DNA from: Marinobacter adhaerens HP15
Lineage (GTDB): Bacteria; Pseudomonadota; Gammaproteobacteria; Pseudomonadales; Oleiphilaceae
Length of the DNA stretch: 64,000 nucleotides
Direction of reading: 5' to 3'
Assembly (NCBI RefSeq): GCF_000166295.1
Contig: NC_017506.1
Span: forward strand, 2,108,001-2,172,000
The notes below the pieces were generated by a model. The model saw only the letters and a program-made list of their open reading frames with translations, was not told where the DNA came from and did not search any database. Of the stretch, positions 36,996 to 47,636 are shown in pieces. Position numbers and translations under genes: made by a program. The number at the start of each line of letters is the position of its first letter. The first letter of the stretch is position 1.

Positions 36996-37436
36996 CTAGA
37001 CCACGGCCTCAAGCTCAGCAAGAACCGGGGCCAGTCTTGAGCGAACCTGCTCCAGCTCCTCATCGGAATAAGCAACCGGCGCCTGCTTGCCCCACACCGG
37101 TCCCGGCCATGCCGGGTCGCCTTCGAACCGCACGATATGATGAAGATGAAGCTGGGGCACCATGTTGCCAAGGGCTGCGACGTTCATCTTGTCGCCGCCA
37201 AAGACATCCATCATGGCTTCGCTGAGCGCGGAGGATTCGCGGACCAGCTGGTGCTGCTGGTCCGCCGACAACTGGTAGATCTCACGGATGCCGGCGACCG
37301 CCGGCACCAACAGCACCCAAGGCCAGGTGCTGTCATTCATCAGTCGGATTTCACAAAGTGAGCTGCTTCCAAGGCCAATCGTGTCGGCCTTCAGTCGCTC
37401 GTGTAACCGGAAAACTGCCGGTTCACTCATACTCAT
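36996..37436 (-). CDS. HIT-family nucleotide-binding protein
   Basis: 146-residue histidine-triad protein. The active motif is 'MVPQLHLHHIVRFEGDPAWP' near residue 95, with the proteobacterial variant spacing of histidines. 'WVLLVPAVAGIREIYQL' is the strand preceding it. Such proteins hydrolyse nucleotide conjugates; the substrate is unknown. Convergent with fabR and upstream of nothing else in an obvious operon. Confidence 0.88.
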   Translation of the reverse strand: MSMSEPAVFRLHERLKADTIGLGSSSLCEIRLMNDSTWPWVLLVPAVAGIREIYQLSADQQHQLVRESSALSEAMMDVFGGDKMNVAALGNMVPQLHLHHIVRFEGDPAWPGPVWGKQAPVAYSDEELEQVRSRLAPVLAELEAVV

Positions 37437-37453
37437 CCTCCGATTATCTGGGT

Positions 37454-38797
37454 TTACTCGGAGTGGAACTGGGTGCGGCCACGGCCAATGGCATAATAAA
37501 TGAGGCCGTAGCGATCCAGCATTTCCGGCTCGTAGAGATTGCGGCCATCAAAGACCACCGGTTCACGAATGGTCGCAGCAATAGATTCGAAGTCTGGCGA
37601 CCGGAACTCTTTCCACTCGGTGCAGATAGCGAGAACGTCTGCCCCTTTAAGCGCCTGCTCTTTCGTGCCGCACAGAGTCAGGCCTTCCTGATCACCGTAG
37701 ATTCGCTGGGTTTCCTCCATAGCCTCCGGGTCGAAAGCCTGCACTCTGGCGCCGGCTTTCCAGAGATCTTCCATCAATGTGCGGGAAGAAGCTTCGCGCA
37801 TATCGTCGGTATTCGGCTTGAACGCCAGCCCCCAAAGCGCAACGACCTTGCCATTGAGATCACCACCAAAATAGTGGCTGATCTTGTCGAACAACACGTG
37901 TTTCTGGGCGTAGTTAACCGATTCAACCGCATTCAGCAAGCGTGCTTCGTAACCGCAGTCGCTGGCAGTTCGGGCCAGGGCCTGAACATCTTTCGGGAAG
38001 CAGGAACCGCCGTAACCGCAACCAGGGTAGATGAAGTGATAACCAATCCGCGGGTCGGAACCAATGCCCCGGCGCACGGCTTCGATATCAGCGCCCAGTC
38101 GCTCTGCAAGGTTGGCGATTTCGTTCATAAAGCTGATCTTGGTGGCCAGCATGGAGTTGGCCGCGTACTTGGTGAGCTCGGCAGACCGCAGGTCCATAAA
38201 GATCATGCGGTCATGATTCCGGTTGAACGGGTAGTAGACCTCCCGCAGCAGTTCCGCAGCCCGCTCGCTGTCGGTACCGACAACAATGCGGTCAGGCTTC
38301 ATGAAATCGTTGATAGCCGCCCCTTCCTTGAGAAACTCGGGGTTCGACACCACATCAAAATCCAGCTCCAGGCCACGTCGGTCCAGCTGGGCGCGAACCG
38401 CAGCCCGGACCTTGTCGCCGGTACCCACCGGTACCGTGGACTTGTCGACCACCACCTTGTAGTCCTCCATGTGTTCACCAATGGAACGGGCTACGGCAGT
38501 AACATACTGGAGGTCGGCAGAACCGTCTTCATCCGGGGGGGTGCCCACGGCGATAAACTGGAGTGTGCCGTGACGAACGGCCTCCGCGCTATCTGTGGTG
38601 AACGAAAGGCGGCCCGCCTCAACGGTGTGCTTTACGATATTTTCAAGGCCTGGCTCATAGATGGGAATCTGGCCATTCTTGAGCTTTTCAATTTTGCCCT
38701 GGTCCACGTCCATACACAAAACGTTGTGACCTACATCCGCCAGGCATGCGCCAGTAACCAGACCGACATAGCCGGTCCCAAAAATCGTAATTTTCAT
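37454..38797 (-). CDS. ugd: UDP-glucose 6-dehydrogenase
   Basis: Oxidises UDP-glucose to UDP-glucuronate. 447 residues. NAD motif '[20 protein letters not shown]', catalytic Cys in '[18 protein letters not shown]', with '[20 protein letters not shown]' and '[20 protein letters not shown]' as family hallmarks. Its start overlaps the end of galE (ATGA). It supplies the substrate of the epimerase at 16133-17140, 20 kb away. Confidence 0.96.
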   Translation of the reverse strand: MKITIFGTGYVGLVTGACLADVGHNVLCMDVDQGKIEKLKNGQIPIYEPGLENIVKHTVEAGRLSFTTDSAEAVRHGTLQFIAVGTPPDEDGSADLQYVTAVARSIGEHMEDYKVVVDKSTVPVGTGDKVRAAVRAQLDRRGLELDFDVVSNPEFLKEGAAINDFMKPDRIVVGTDSERAAELLREVYYPFNRNHDRMIFMDLRSAELTKYAANSMLATKISFMNEIANLAERLGADIEAVRRGIGSDPRIGYHFIYPGCGYGGSCFPKDVQALARTASDCGYEARLLNAVESVNYAQKHVLFDKISHYFGGDLNGKVVALWGLAFKPNTDDMREASSRTLMEDLWKAGARVQAFDPEAMEETQRIYGDQEGLTLCGTKEQALKGADVLAICTEWKEFRSPDFESIAATIREPVVFDGRNLYEPEMLDRYGLIYYAIGRGRTQFHSE

Positions 38798-39822
38798 CCG
38801 TTAAATCCCGATACAAATACAGAAAAGTTATGGGGCGTCGTCAGCTTTTTCTTCTGCCAGATCGCTTCCCAAGCCAGAGCTGTGCCGACAATGGTATCCA
38901 GATTGTCGTAGTCCGGCTGCCAGCCCAGGGTCTGGCGGATAAGTGTGTTGTCAGCCATCAATGCTGCCGGGTCGCCGGCGCGGCGGCCGGTTTCGGTGAC
39001 CGGAAAATCAACGCCGGATTGCGCCTTGACCACATCAATCACTTCCCGGACCGTAAAGCCGCGACCATAACCGCAGTTCATGACCTTCGAATGACCACCA
39101 TCTGCCATGTAGTCCAGCGCCATCACGTGGGCCTTGGCCAGGTCCTCCACGTGGATGTAGTCGCGAATGCAGGTGCCGTCCCGGGTATCGTAATCGGTGC
39201 CGAAGACACTCATGCCTTCCCGCTGTTCCGTCACGCACTCACAGGCGACCTTGATCAGATGCGTGGCTTCAGGTGTGGCCTGCCCCAGCAGCCCTTCCGG
39301 ATTCGCGCCTGCTACATTGAAGTAACGGAGAATCACATAATTGAGGCTGGAGGCTGCGGCCAGATCCATGATCATCCGCTCGCTCATCATCTTGGACGCG
39401 CCGTAGGGGTTGATCGGGGCCAGCGGCAGATCCTCAGTGAGCACCGTCTGTTCAGGCATACCATAGACAGCCGCGGTGGAGGAAAAAACCATGTACGGCA
39501 CTTCGTGCTTTTCGACCGCTTTCAGGAGGTTCAGGGTATTGCGGGTATTGTTGCTGTAGTACTTCAGGGGGTTGGCGACAGACTCCGGCACCACAATATT
39601 GGCAGCGAAATGCAGAACTGCCTCAAATTGGTGACGGGAGAACAGATCTTCGATTGCCGCTTCGTCGGCCAGATCCCCGACCACCAGTTCGCCGGCGGTG
39701 ACCGCCCAGCGGTAGCCAGTGGAGAGGTTATCGAAAACAACGATATCGTGACCGGCCTGGCCCAGCTGACGGACCACGTGACTGCCAATATATCCGGCTC
39801 CGCCGGTAACGAGGACTTTCAT
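38794..39822 (-). CDS. galE: UDP-glucose 4-epimerase
   Basis: Interconverts UDP-glucose and UDP-galactose. 342 residues. '[20 protein letters not shown]' for NAD, '[13 protein letters not shown]' with catalytic Ser, and Tyr-Lys in '[13 protein letters not shown]'. '[17 protein letters not shown]' is also conserved. The C-terminus has a tail ('[12 protein letters not shown]') slightly longer than E. coli GalE. Coupled to ugd, so glucose, galactose and glucuronate donors are made together for polysaccharide. Confidence 0.95.
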   Translation of the reverse strand: MKVLVTGGAGYIGSHVVRQLGQAGHDIVVFDNLSTGYRWAVTAGELVVGDLADEAAIEDLFSRHQFEAVLHFAANIVVPESVANPLKYYSNNTRNTLNLLKAVEKHEVPYMVFSSTAAVYGMPEQTVLTEDLPLAPINPYGASKMMSERMIMDLAAASSLNYVILRYFNVAGANPEGLLGQATPEATHLIKVACECVTEQREGMSVFGTDYDTRDGTCIRDYIHVEDLAKAHVMALDYMADGGHSKVMNCGYGRGFTVREVIDVVKAQSGVDFPVTETGRRAGDPAALMADNTLIRQTLGWQPDYDNLDTIVGTALAWEAIWQKKKLTTPHNFSVFVSGFNG

Positions 39823-39831
39823 AGGCGAAAA

Positions 39832-40335
39832 CTACTCCTTCCCTGAATTCTGTTTGCGCAGACGCCGGATCTCTGCCCGTCGCCGACTGAAAAACTCACT
39901 GATCACCTGGCTGCACTGATCTGACAAGACGCCGCCAACGGCGGTCACGTCCCAGTTCAGATGGGGCTCTTCGAGTGTCCGGCGTGCAGACTCTATTGCA
40001 CCGGCCTTGGGCTCACGTGCCCCATAGACAAGCCGACTGATTCTGCCGTGGACGATAGCACCCACGCACATGGTACAGGGCTCCAGAGTAACGTAAAGCG
40101 TGGCATCCGGCAGCCGATAATTGCCCACCCGGGCGGCGGCATCGCGCAGCGCCCTGATTTCGGCATGGGCCGTGGGATCGCAACCGGAAATCGGCGCGTT
40201 AAAACCCGCGCCGATTTCCTTGCCATCCAGAACCACCACGGCACCGACAGGCACTTCGCCCTTTGCTGCAGCCTCACCAGCCAGCTGGAGCGCGCGATTC
40301 ATCCAGCGCTCGTCTTCCGGCGTCGCCTCAGACAT
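39832..40335 (-). CDS. tadA: tRNA-specific adenosine deaminase
   Basis: Converts A34 to inosine in tRNA-Arg(ACG). 167 residues. Zinc and catalytic motifs 'PTAHAEIRALRDAA' (His and Glu) and 'LEPCTMCVGAIVHGRI' (two Cys). 'DERWMNRALQLAGEAAAKGE' is the usual N-terminus. Ten bases upstream of galE and close behind guaA. Confidence 0.96.
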   Translation of the reverse strand: MSEATPEDERWMNRALQLAGEAAAKGEVPVGAVVVLDGKEIGAGFNAPISGCDPTAHAEIRALRDAAARVGNYRLPDATLYVTLEPCTMCVGAIVHGRISRLVYGAREPKAGAIESARRTLEEPHLNWDVTAVGGVLSDQCSQVISEFFSRRRAEIRRLRKQNSGKE

Positions 40336-40355
40336 CGGACCGGCTCACCCGTCGA

Positions 40356-41933
40356 TTATTCCCACTCGATGGTTGCGGGCGGCTTGGACGAAACATCGTA
40401 GGTCACCCGGGATACACCGGTGATCTCATTGATGATCCGGTTGGAAACGGTCTCAAGGAGATCGTAAGGCAGATGCGCCCAGCGGGCGGTCATGAAATCG
40501 ATGGTTTCAACAGCACGAAGAGCCACCACGTATTCGTAGCGGCGGGCGTCACCTACCACGCCAACCGACTTGACCGGCAGGAATACTGCAAAGGCCTGGC
40601 TCGTCTTGTGGTAGAAATCCGCACGGTGGAGTTCCTCCAGGAAAATGGCGTCGGCGCGGCGCAGGATATCGGCATATTCCTTTTTAACTTCACCGAGAAT
40701 ACGCACGCCCAGACCCGGCCCCGGGAACGGGTGGCGGTACACCATGTCGTATGGCAAACCAAGCTCAAGGCCGATCCGGCGCACCTCATCCTTGAACAGC
40801 TCCCGCAGCGGCTCCACCAGCTTCATTTTCATGGTTTCCGGCAGGCCGCCCACATTGTGGTGGGACTTGATAACGTGCGCTTTGCCGGTCTTGGACGCAG
40901 CAGACTCGATCACGTCCGGATAGATCGTGCCCTGTGCCAGCCAGTTCACGTCCTTGATATTGGCCGCTTCATCGTCGAACACGTCGATAAAGGTATTGCC
41001 GATGATCTTGCGTTTCTGCTCTGGATCAGAGACCCCTTTGAGCTTCGACAGGAACAGGTCTTCAGCATCAACCCGAATCACTTTTACGCCCATGTTGCTG
41101 GCGAACATGTCCATCACCTGGTCGCCTTCATGAAGACGCAGGAGACCGTTGTCCACAAACACACAAGTCAGCTGATCACCGATTGCCCGGTGCAGCAGTG
41201 CTGCCGTCACCGAGGAATCGACGCCACCGGACAAACCAAGCAATACCTTGTCGTTGCCCACCTGCTCGCGAATTTGCTGAACCGCATCATCGACGATCTT
41301 GGCCGGCGTCCAGAGGGCTTCGCATTTGCAGATAGTCAGGATGAAATGCTCGAGAATCCGCTTGCCCTGCAGGGTGTGGGTTACTTCGGGGTGGAACTGG
41401 ACGCCATACAGGTTCCGGCTGAGATCCTGCATTGCGGAAATTGGCGCGCTCTCGGTGGAGGCCAGCAGCTCGAAGCCTTCAGGCATCGCCACCACCTTGT
41501 CACCGTGGCTCATCCACACGTCCAGCAGCGACTCACCAGCCGGCGTCAGATGATCGGTAATATCCGCCAGCAGCGGACCCTTGGCGCGAACCTTCACCTG
41601 GGCATAACCGAACTCGCGTTTCTCGGAACTGGCAACGCGGCCTCCAAGCTGCTCCGCCATAGTCTGCATGCCGTAGCAGATGCCGAGAATCGGGATACCG
41701 CGCTCAAACAGCCCTTCCGGCGCCCGGGGACCGCCCAGCTGAGTTACCGACTCCGGACCGCCTGCAAGAATAATCCCCTTCGGATTGAACTCATTAAGCT
41801 CGTCATCGGTGATATCGAACGCTTTGATCTCACAGTAAACGCCGATCTCGCGAACACGGCGGGCAATCAGCTGGGTGTACTGGGAACCGAAATCGAGAAT
41901 CAGGATGCGGTGGTCGTGGATGTTCTGGGCCAT
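40356..41933 (-). CDS. guaA: GMP synthase (glutamine-hydrolysing)
   Basis: Aminates XMP to GMP. 525 residues, both domains present. The glutaminase nucleophile is in '[19 protein letters not shown]' with the His-Glu pair in '[11 protein letters not shown]'. The ATP-pyrophosphatase loop is '[16 protein letters not shown]', and the C-terminal end '[20 protein letters not shown]' is the dimerisation domain. Follows guaB with a 62-base gap holding a hairpin. Confidence 0.97.
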   Translation of the reverse strand: MAQNIHDHRILILDFGSQYTQLIARRVREIGVYCEIKAFDITDDELNEFNPKGIILAGGPESVTQLGGPRAPEGLFERGIPILGICYGMQTMAEQLGGRVASSEKREFGYAQVKVRAKGPLLADITDHLTPAGESLLDVWMSHGDKVVAMPEGFELLASTESAPISAMQDLSRNLYGVQFHPEVTHTLQGKRILEHFILTICKCEALWTPAKIVDDAVQQIREQVGNDKVLLGLSGGVDSSVTAALLHRAIGDQLTCVFVDNGLLRLHEGDQVMDMFASNMGVKVIRVDAEDLFLSKLKGVSDPEQKRKIIGNTFIDVFDDEAANIKDVNWLAQGTIYPDVIESAASKTGKAHVIKSHHNVGGLPETMKMKLVEPLRELFKDEVRRIGLELGLPYDMVYRHPFPGPGLGVRILGEVKKEYADILRRADAIFLEELHRADFYHKTSQAFAVFLPVKSVGVVGDARRYEYVVALRAVETIDFMTARWAHLPYDLLETVSNRIINEITGVSRVTYDVSSKPPATIEWE

Positions 41934-41957
41934 GGAGTCCTCGGGGCTGAATAAACA

Positions 41958-41980
41958 ACGCGGCCCTCTGGGGGCCGCGT
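41958..41980 (-). terminator. Hairpin between guaB and guaA
   Basis: ACGCGGCCC (41958-41966) / GGGCCGCGT (41972-41980), nine perfect pairs with a five-base loop. On the minus strand it is followed by TGTTTATT, a weak T-tract, so it may partly terminate guaB transcripts before guaA. Confidence 0.55.
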
Positions 41981-41995
41981 CTGGTAGGGCAATGG

Positions 41996-43534
<1,539 letters not shown>

Positions 43535-43651
43535 TTAATCGATCTATTATAATGGGGCTCTCGAAGACAGTAAACCGGCCCTTTTTTAAGGTTCGATTGC
43601 ATCTTTTTGAAATTTCGCTATTTTTACCCTCCCTCTTTTCGGCTATTGCGT

Positions 43652-45040
43652 ATGTATAACGACGGATCAGGACCGGCGACGCCGCATCTTCAGGACACCC
43701 GCCCCCGGGCACTCAGCGTCAGCGAGCTCAACCACCAGGCCAGACATCTTCTGGAATCGAGCTTTATGCAGGTGTGGGTGGAAGGTGAACTCTCCGGACT
43801 TTCTCGCCCCTCGTCCGGCCACTGGTATTTTTCCCTGAAAGACCGGAAATGCCAGGTGCGATGCGCCATGTTCCGGGGCATGAACCAGCGCATCCGCACA
43901 CCACCGAAAGAGGGCGATCAGGTCCGGATCCGCGGCAAGGTCACTCTTTACGAGAACCGCGGCGACTTCCAGATTATCGTTGAACACGTCGAACCTGCGG
44001 GGCTGGGCGCCCTCCAACAGGCCTTCGAGGAGCTCAAGCGGAAATTGCTGGCCGAAGGACTGTTTGAACAGGCCAGCAAGAAACCACTGCCCTCACTGCC
44101 CAGGCACATCGGTGTCGTCACCTCACCGACCGGCGCCGCGATCCACGACATACTCACCGTTCTCGCCCGGCGGTGCCCCGCTATACCCGTAACGCTCTAC
44201 CCCACTGCCGTTCAGGGCAAGGCGGCTACCGCCGACATCGTACGAGCCATCGAAGCCGCCCAGAACCACGGCGTTGCCGATGTCCTGATTATCGGCCGTG
44301 GCGGTGGCTCTCTGGAGGATCTCTGGTGCTTTAATGAAGAAGCGGTCGCCCGCGCGATTGCCGCTTGCCGGATCCCCACGGTCAGTGCGGTTGGTCACGA
44401 GGTCGATGTAACCATTGCCGATTTCGTGGCTGATCTTCGGGCCCCGACGCCCTCGGCAGCCGCCGAAAAGATTTCGCCAGACCAGTCAGACTGGCTTAAA
44501 CAGCTAAGAGACCGGGAATTCCGCCTGTCCAACGCCATGGGCCTGGCCCTGAAGCGCCTGGGCACCCAGCTCGGACATCTGAGCGCCCGGTTGCGCGACC
44601 CAAGAAGGGAGCTTCTGGAGAAAGCCCAGCGAATGGATGAGCTTGAACTGCGCCTCCGTAAAGCTATTCGACAGCGCCTGACAACCGTTGGCGTGCGCAA
44701 TGATCACCTGCGCCAGAGACTGGTCATGCAGTCGCCGCACCGCCAGCTCTCGGATAGCCAGGACGCGCTGCGGCGCGTGAGCGAGCGATTGGTTTCGGTC
44801 ATGCAGCAGGACCTGAAACAGCGTCGCGACAACCTGGAACATGCGGCGCAGACTCTGAATGTGGTCAGCCCCCTTGCGACCCTTGGACGGGGTTATTCCA
44901 TCGTGCGCGACAACAACGGGAACATTCTTCGGGATGCCTCAAACGTTAACCCCGGCGACACCATCTCAGCCCGCGTTGCACGGGGTGAAATGACTGCGAA
45001 GGTGACTTCGGTCAAATCTGCAGAAGAAACTGGCCCCTAG
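43652..45040 (+). CDS. xseA: Exodeoxyribonuclease VII large subunit
   Basis: Degrades single-stranded DNA with XseB. The ATG at 43652 gives 462 residues; an in-frame start at 43607 adds 15 unconvincing residues and the ribosome site is weak for both. N-terminal OB domain 'VWVEGELSGLSRPSSGHWYF', catalytic core 'HIGVVTSPTGAAIHDILTVL' and 'DVLIIGRGGGSLEDLWCFN', then a long coiled coil and 'ATLGRGYSIVRDNNG'. xseB is not adjacent. Confidence 0.95.
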   Translation: MYNDGSGPATPHLQDTRPRALSVSELNHQARHLLESSFMQVWVEGELSGLSRPSSGHWYFSLKDRKCQVRCAMFRGMNQRIRTPPKEGDQVRIRGKVTLYENRGDFQIIVEHVEPAGLGALQQAFEELKRKLLAEGLFEQASKKPLPSLPRHIGVVTSPTGAAIHDILTVLARRCPAIPVTLYPTAVQGKAATADIVRAIEAAQNHGVADVLIIGRGGGSLEDLWCFNEEAVARAIAACRIPTVSAVGHEVDVTIADFVADLRAPTPSAAAEKISPDQSDWLKQLRDREFRLSNAMGLALKRLGTQLGHLSARLRDPRRELLEKAQRMDELELRLRKAIRQRLTTVGVRNDHLRQRLVMQSPHRQLSDSQDALRRVSERLVSVMQQDLKQRRDNLEHAAQTLNVVSPLATLGRGYSIVRDNNGNILRDASNVNPGDTISARVARGEMTAKVTSVKSAEETGP

Positions 45041-45143
45041 ACCCCCGAGACTAAGCCAATGGTCTACTAGTCCATGATTTCAAACGGCCTAAAGTTGTCA
45101 GGAAACGTATTAAAACAACAACAGGCACGATGAGGTGGAATGT

Positions 45144-47018
45144 ATGGACTACCACTCAGAGTTCCGGCGGTCGATAGACAAACCGGACGAATTCTGGCGT
45201 GAACAGGCGGAAAAAATTGACTGGATCGAACCGCCGAAAACCATCTGGCAGCCAACCGACAATGGGCACGGGCAGTGGTTCCCCGACGGCACTCTGAACA
45301 CTTGCGATGTGGCACTGGATGCCAACATCCGTGCAGGGCGTGGCGACCAGAAAGCCCTGATCTACGATTCTCCGGTTACCGATACCCAGCGCTCCTACAC
45401 CTACAACGAGCTGACCGATGAAGTGGCCCGGTTCGCTGGAGCCCTCAAAGACCGTGGCATCACCAAGGGCGACCGGGTCATCATCTACATGCCGATGATT
45501 CCGGAAGCCGTCATTGCAATGCTCGGCTGCGCGCGAATTGGCGCCATTCATTCTGTGGTCTTCGGCGGCTTTGCAGCCCATGAGCTTGCGGTTCGCATCG
45601 ATGACGCCAAACCGAAGGCTGTGATTACCGCTTCCTGTGGCATCGAAGTCACCCGTGTGATCGAGTACAAGCCCCTGGTCGACAAGGCCATTGATCAGGC
45701 CAGCCACAAACCGGAAACCTGCATCGTTTACCAGCGCCAACAGGTACAGGCCGAACTTCAGGCTTGCCGTGACCACGACTGGAACGAATTGATGGAAACG
45801 GCCGAACCAGCCGACCCGGTGCCCGTCAAATCAACAGACCCGCTCTATATTCTTTACACTTCGGGCACCACCGGTAAACCCAAAGGTGTGGTGCGCGACA
45901 ACGGTGGTCATGCAGTTGCGCTGAACTACAGTATGAAGCTGGTCTACGACGCCAAACCCGGCGATGTTTACTGGGCCGCCTCTGACGTTGGCTGGGTCGT
46001 TGGCCATAGCTACATCGTCTACGCGCCATTGTTTGCGGGTTGCACCACCATCATGTACGAGGGCAAGCCGGTGAAAACACCGGATGCCGGAGCCTTCTGG
46101 CGAGTGGTTCAGGATCACAAAGTGAACATGCTGTTCACTGCCCCGACCGCATTCCGGGCCGTCCGCAAGGAAGATCCGGAAGCAGACCAGCTTTCACGCT
46201 ACGACATCAGTTCACTGAAAAGACTGTTCCTGGCCGGCGAGCGACTCGATCCCGCCACCTATGAGTGGCTGAAAGAGCACACTGGCCTGCCTGTTCTCGA
46301 CCACTGGTGGCAGACCGAAACCGGTTGGGCCATTTGCTGCAATCCGGTGGGAATTGAGTTAATGGCGACCAAACCAGGTTCGGCAACCGTTCCCTCCCCT
46401 GGCTACAACGTGCAGGTAGTGGACATGAACGGCAGCCAGATGCCCGCCGGCGAGCAGGGTCAGATTGCTGTAAAACTGCCACTGCCACCCGGCTGTATGA
46501 TGACAGTCTGGGGCGACGATGAGCGATTCCGCAAAACCTACCTGGAACCGATATCGGGATTCTACAGCTCCGGCGACGGCGGCTTCATTGACGATGACGG
46601 GTACGTGTTCGTTATGGGCCGTACCGATGACGTTATCAATGTCGCTGGCCACCGGCTCTCTACCGGTGAGATGGAGGAAGTCGTAGCTTCCCACCCGGCC
46701 ATAGCAGAGTGCTGCGTCGTGGGTGCGCACGATGATATGAAAGGGCAGATCCCCATAGGGCTGGTTTTGATCAAGGACGGCGCAACCATCGACCATGACG
46801 AACTGGAAGACGAGCTGGTGGAGATGGTTCGAGACAAGATTGGCGCCATCGCCTGTTTCCGCCGCGCCCTGGTGGTTGATCGCCTGCCCAAGACCCGCTC
46901 CGGCAAGATCCTCAGACGGGTCATCCGCCAGATTGCCGATGGCGAGGAATACTCGGTGCCCAGCACCATTGATGACCCTGCCATTCTGGAAGAAATCAGC
47001 GAGCAGTTCCGCCGCTGA
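45144..47018 (+). CDS. prpE: Propionyl-CoA synthetase (acetyl-CoA synthetase family)
   Basis: Activates propionate, and perhaps acetate, to the CoA ester through an acyl-adenylate. ATG 45144 lies five bases after GAGGTGG and gives 624 residues. 'PLYILYTSGTTGKPKGVVRD' is the adenylate loop, 'DHWWQTETGW' the second motif, and 'KTRSGKILRRVIRQIADG' holds the Lys that is regulated by acetylation. The N-terminus 'SIDKPDEFWREQAEKIDW' matches PrpE and Acs alike; the lack of other prp genes nearby leaves the acid preferred open. Confidence 0.88.
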   Translation: MDYHSEFRRSIDKPDEFWREQAEKIDWIEPPKTIWQPTDNGHGQWFPDGTLNTCDVALDANIRAGRGDQKALIYDSPVTDTQRSYTYNELTDEVARFAGALKDRGITKGDRVIIYMPMIPEAVIAMLGCARIGAIHSVVFGGFAAHELAVRIDDAKPKAVITASCGIEVTRVIEYKPLVDKAIDQASHKPETCIVYQRQQVQAELQACRDHDWNELMETAEPADPVPVKSTDPLYILYTSGTTGKPKGVVRDNGGHAVALNYSMKLVYDAKPGDVYWAASDVGWVVGHSYIVYAPLFAGCTTIMYEGKPVKTPDAGAFWRVVQDHKVNMLFTAPTAFRAVRKEDPEADQLSRYDISSLKRLFLAGERLDPATYEWLKEHTGLPVLDHWWQTETGWAICCNPVGIELMATKPGSATVPSPGYNVQVVDMNGSQMPAGEQGQIAVKLPLPPGCMMTVWGDDERFRKTYLEPISGFYSSGDGGFIDDDGYVFVMGRTDDVINVAGHRLSTGEMEEVVASHPAIAECCVVGAHDDMKGQIPIGLVLIKDGATIDHDELEDELVEMVRDKIGAIACFRRALVVDRLPKTRSGKILRRVIRQIADGEEYSVPSTIDDPAILEEISEQFRR

Positions 47019-47036
47019 CAGAGCCCCCGTGAATGC

Positions 47037-47072
47037 TGCCCGCCCCGCCCGAACCGGGGGCGGGCAATTTTT
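47037..47072 (+). terminator. Terminator of prpE
   Basis: TGCCCGCCCC (47037-47046) / GGGGCGGGCA (47057-47066) followed by ATTTTTA, 19 bases after the stop. Confidence 0.85.
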
Positions 47073-47140
47073 ACCCAATCAAATCCCAACCTGTTGTTTT
47101 TGCCGGCAATAAAACCTTCACGAAAGCTGCAAAAATTTCG

Positions 47141-47168
47141 TTGACGCCCCCCAAAGTCGGTCTATACT
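47141..47168 (+). promoter_or_regulatory. Sigma-70 promoter of the cold-shock gene
   Basis: TTGACG (47141-47146), 16-base spacer, TATACT (47163-47168). Transcription would begin near 47176, leaving a leader of about 160 bases before ATG 47335, as is usual for cspA-type mRNAs with temperature-sensitive 5' structure. Confidence 0.7.
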
Positions 47169-47334
47169 GAAATTGCTGTGAAAATACAGCGGTATTTGGT
47201 GAATGCGTTTCAACGTCCTGCCGAAGTGCTCTTCGTTGCCCCTTCCTCAGTACTCTCTGGATTTCTCAGCAACGATTCCATGTGGAATTTTGAAGGTCCC
47301 GTGAGGGCAAATTACAGAAAGACAGGAAAGATCA

Positions 47335-47544
47335 ATGTCCGATACTAAAACCGGCCACGTTAAGTGGTTTAACGAGTCCAAAGGCTTTGGCTTCATTGCT
47401 CAGGACGGTGGCAGCGACGTGTTTGTTCACTACAGCGCAATCAATGCAAGCGGTTTCCGCACCCTGACCGAAGGCCAGCAGGTGCAGTTCACCGTAACAC
47501 AGGGCCCAAAAGGCCCGCAGGCGGAAAACGTTACCCCGGTCTAA
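47335..47544 (+). CDS. Cold-shock domain protein (CspA family)
   Basis: 69-residue single-strand nucleic acid binding protein with the OB fold. RNP1 '[11 protein letters not shown]' and RNP2 'DVFVHYSAI' are intact, and '[16 protein letters not shown]' starts the domain. AGGAAAG lies upstream of the ATG. The long leader (about 47176-47334) suggests post-transcriptional control. Which Csp paralogue it is cannot be told. Confidence 0.96.
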   Translation: MSDTKTGHVKWFNESKGFGFIAQDGGSDVFVHYSAINASGFRTLTEGQQVQFTVTQGPKGPQAENVTPV

Positions 47545-47590
47545 GGGTATACGCTCCGTCCTTTGCCCCTCACGGGCATCGGAAAACCAA

Positions 47591-47614
47591 CAAGCCGGCA
47601 TTCGTGCCGGCTTG
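47591..47614. terminator. Bidirectional hairpin between csp and leuA
   Basis: Perfect ten-base stem CAAGCCGGCA / TGCCGGCTTG closed by a TTCG tetraloop, between convergent genes. T-tract is modest on the minus strand (TTGGTTTTCC) and poor on the plus. Confidence 0.7.
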
Positions 47615-47636
47615 TGTCGTCAGGACGGCAGGCTTT

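Noticed and set aside
37358..38911. Long plus-strand frame over ugd
   Set aside because: Antisense shadow of ugd and the end of galE; His/Arg/Val-rich with no motif.
40263..41954. Long plus-strand frame over guaA
   Set aside because: Antisense shadow; guaA on the other strand has all catalytic motifs.
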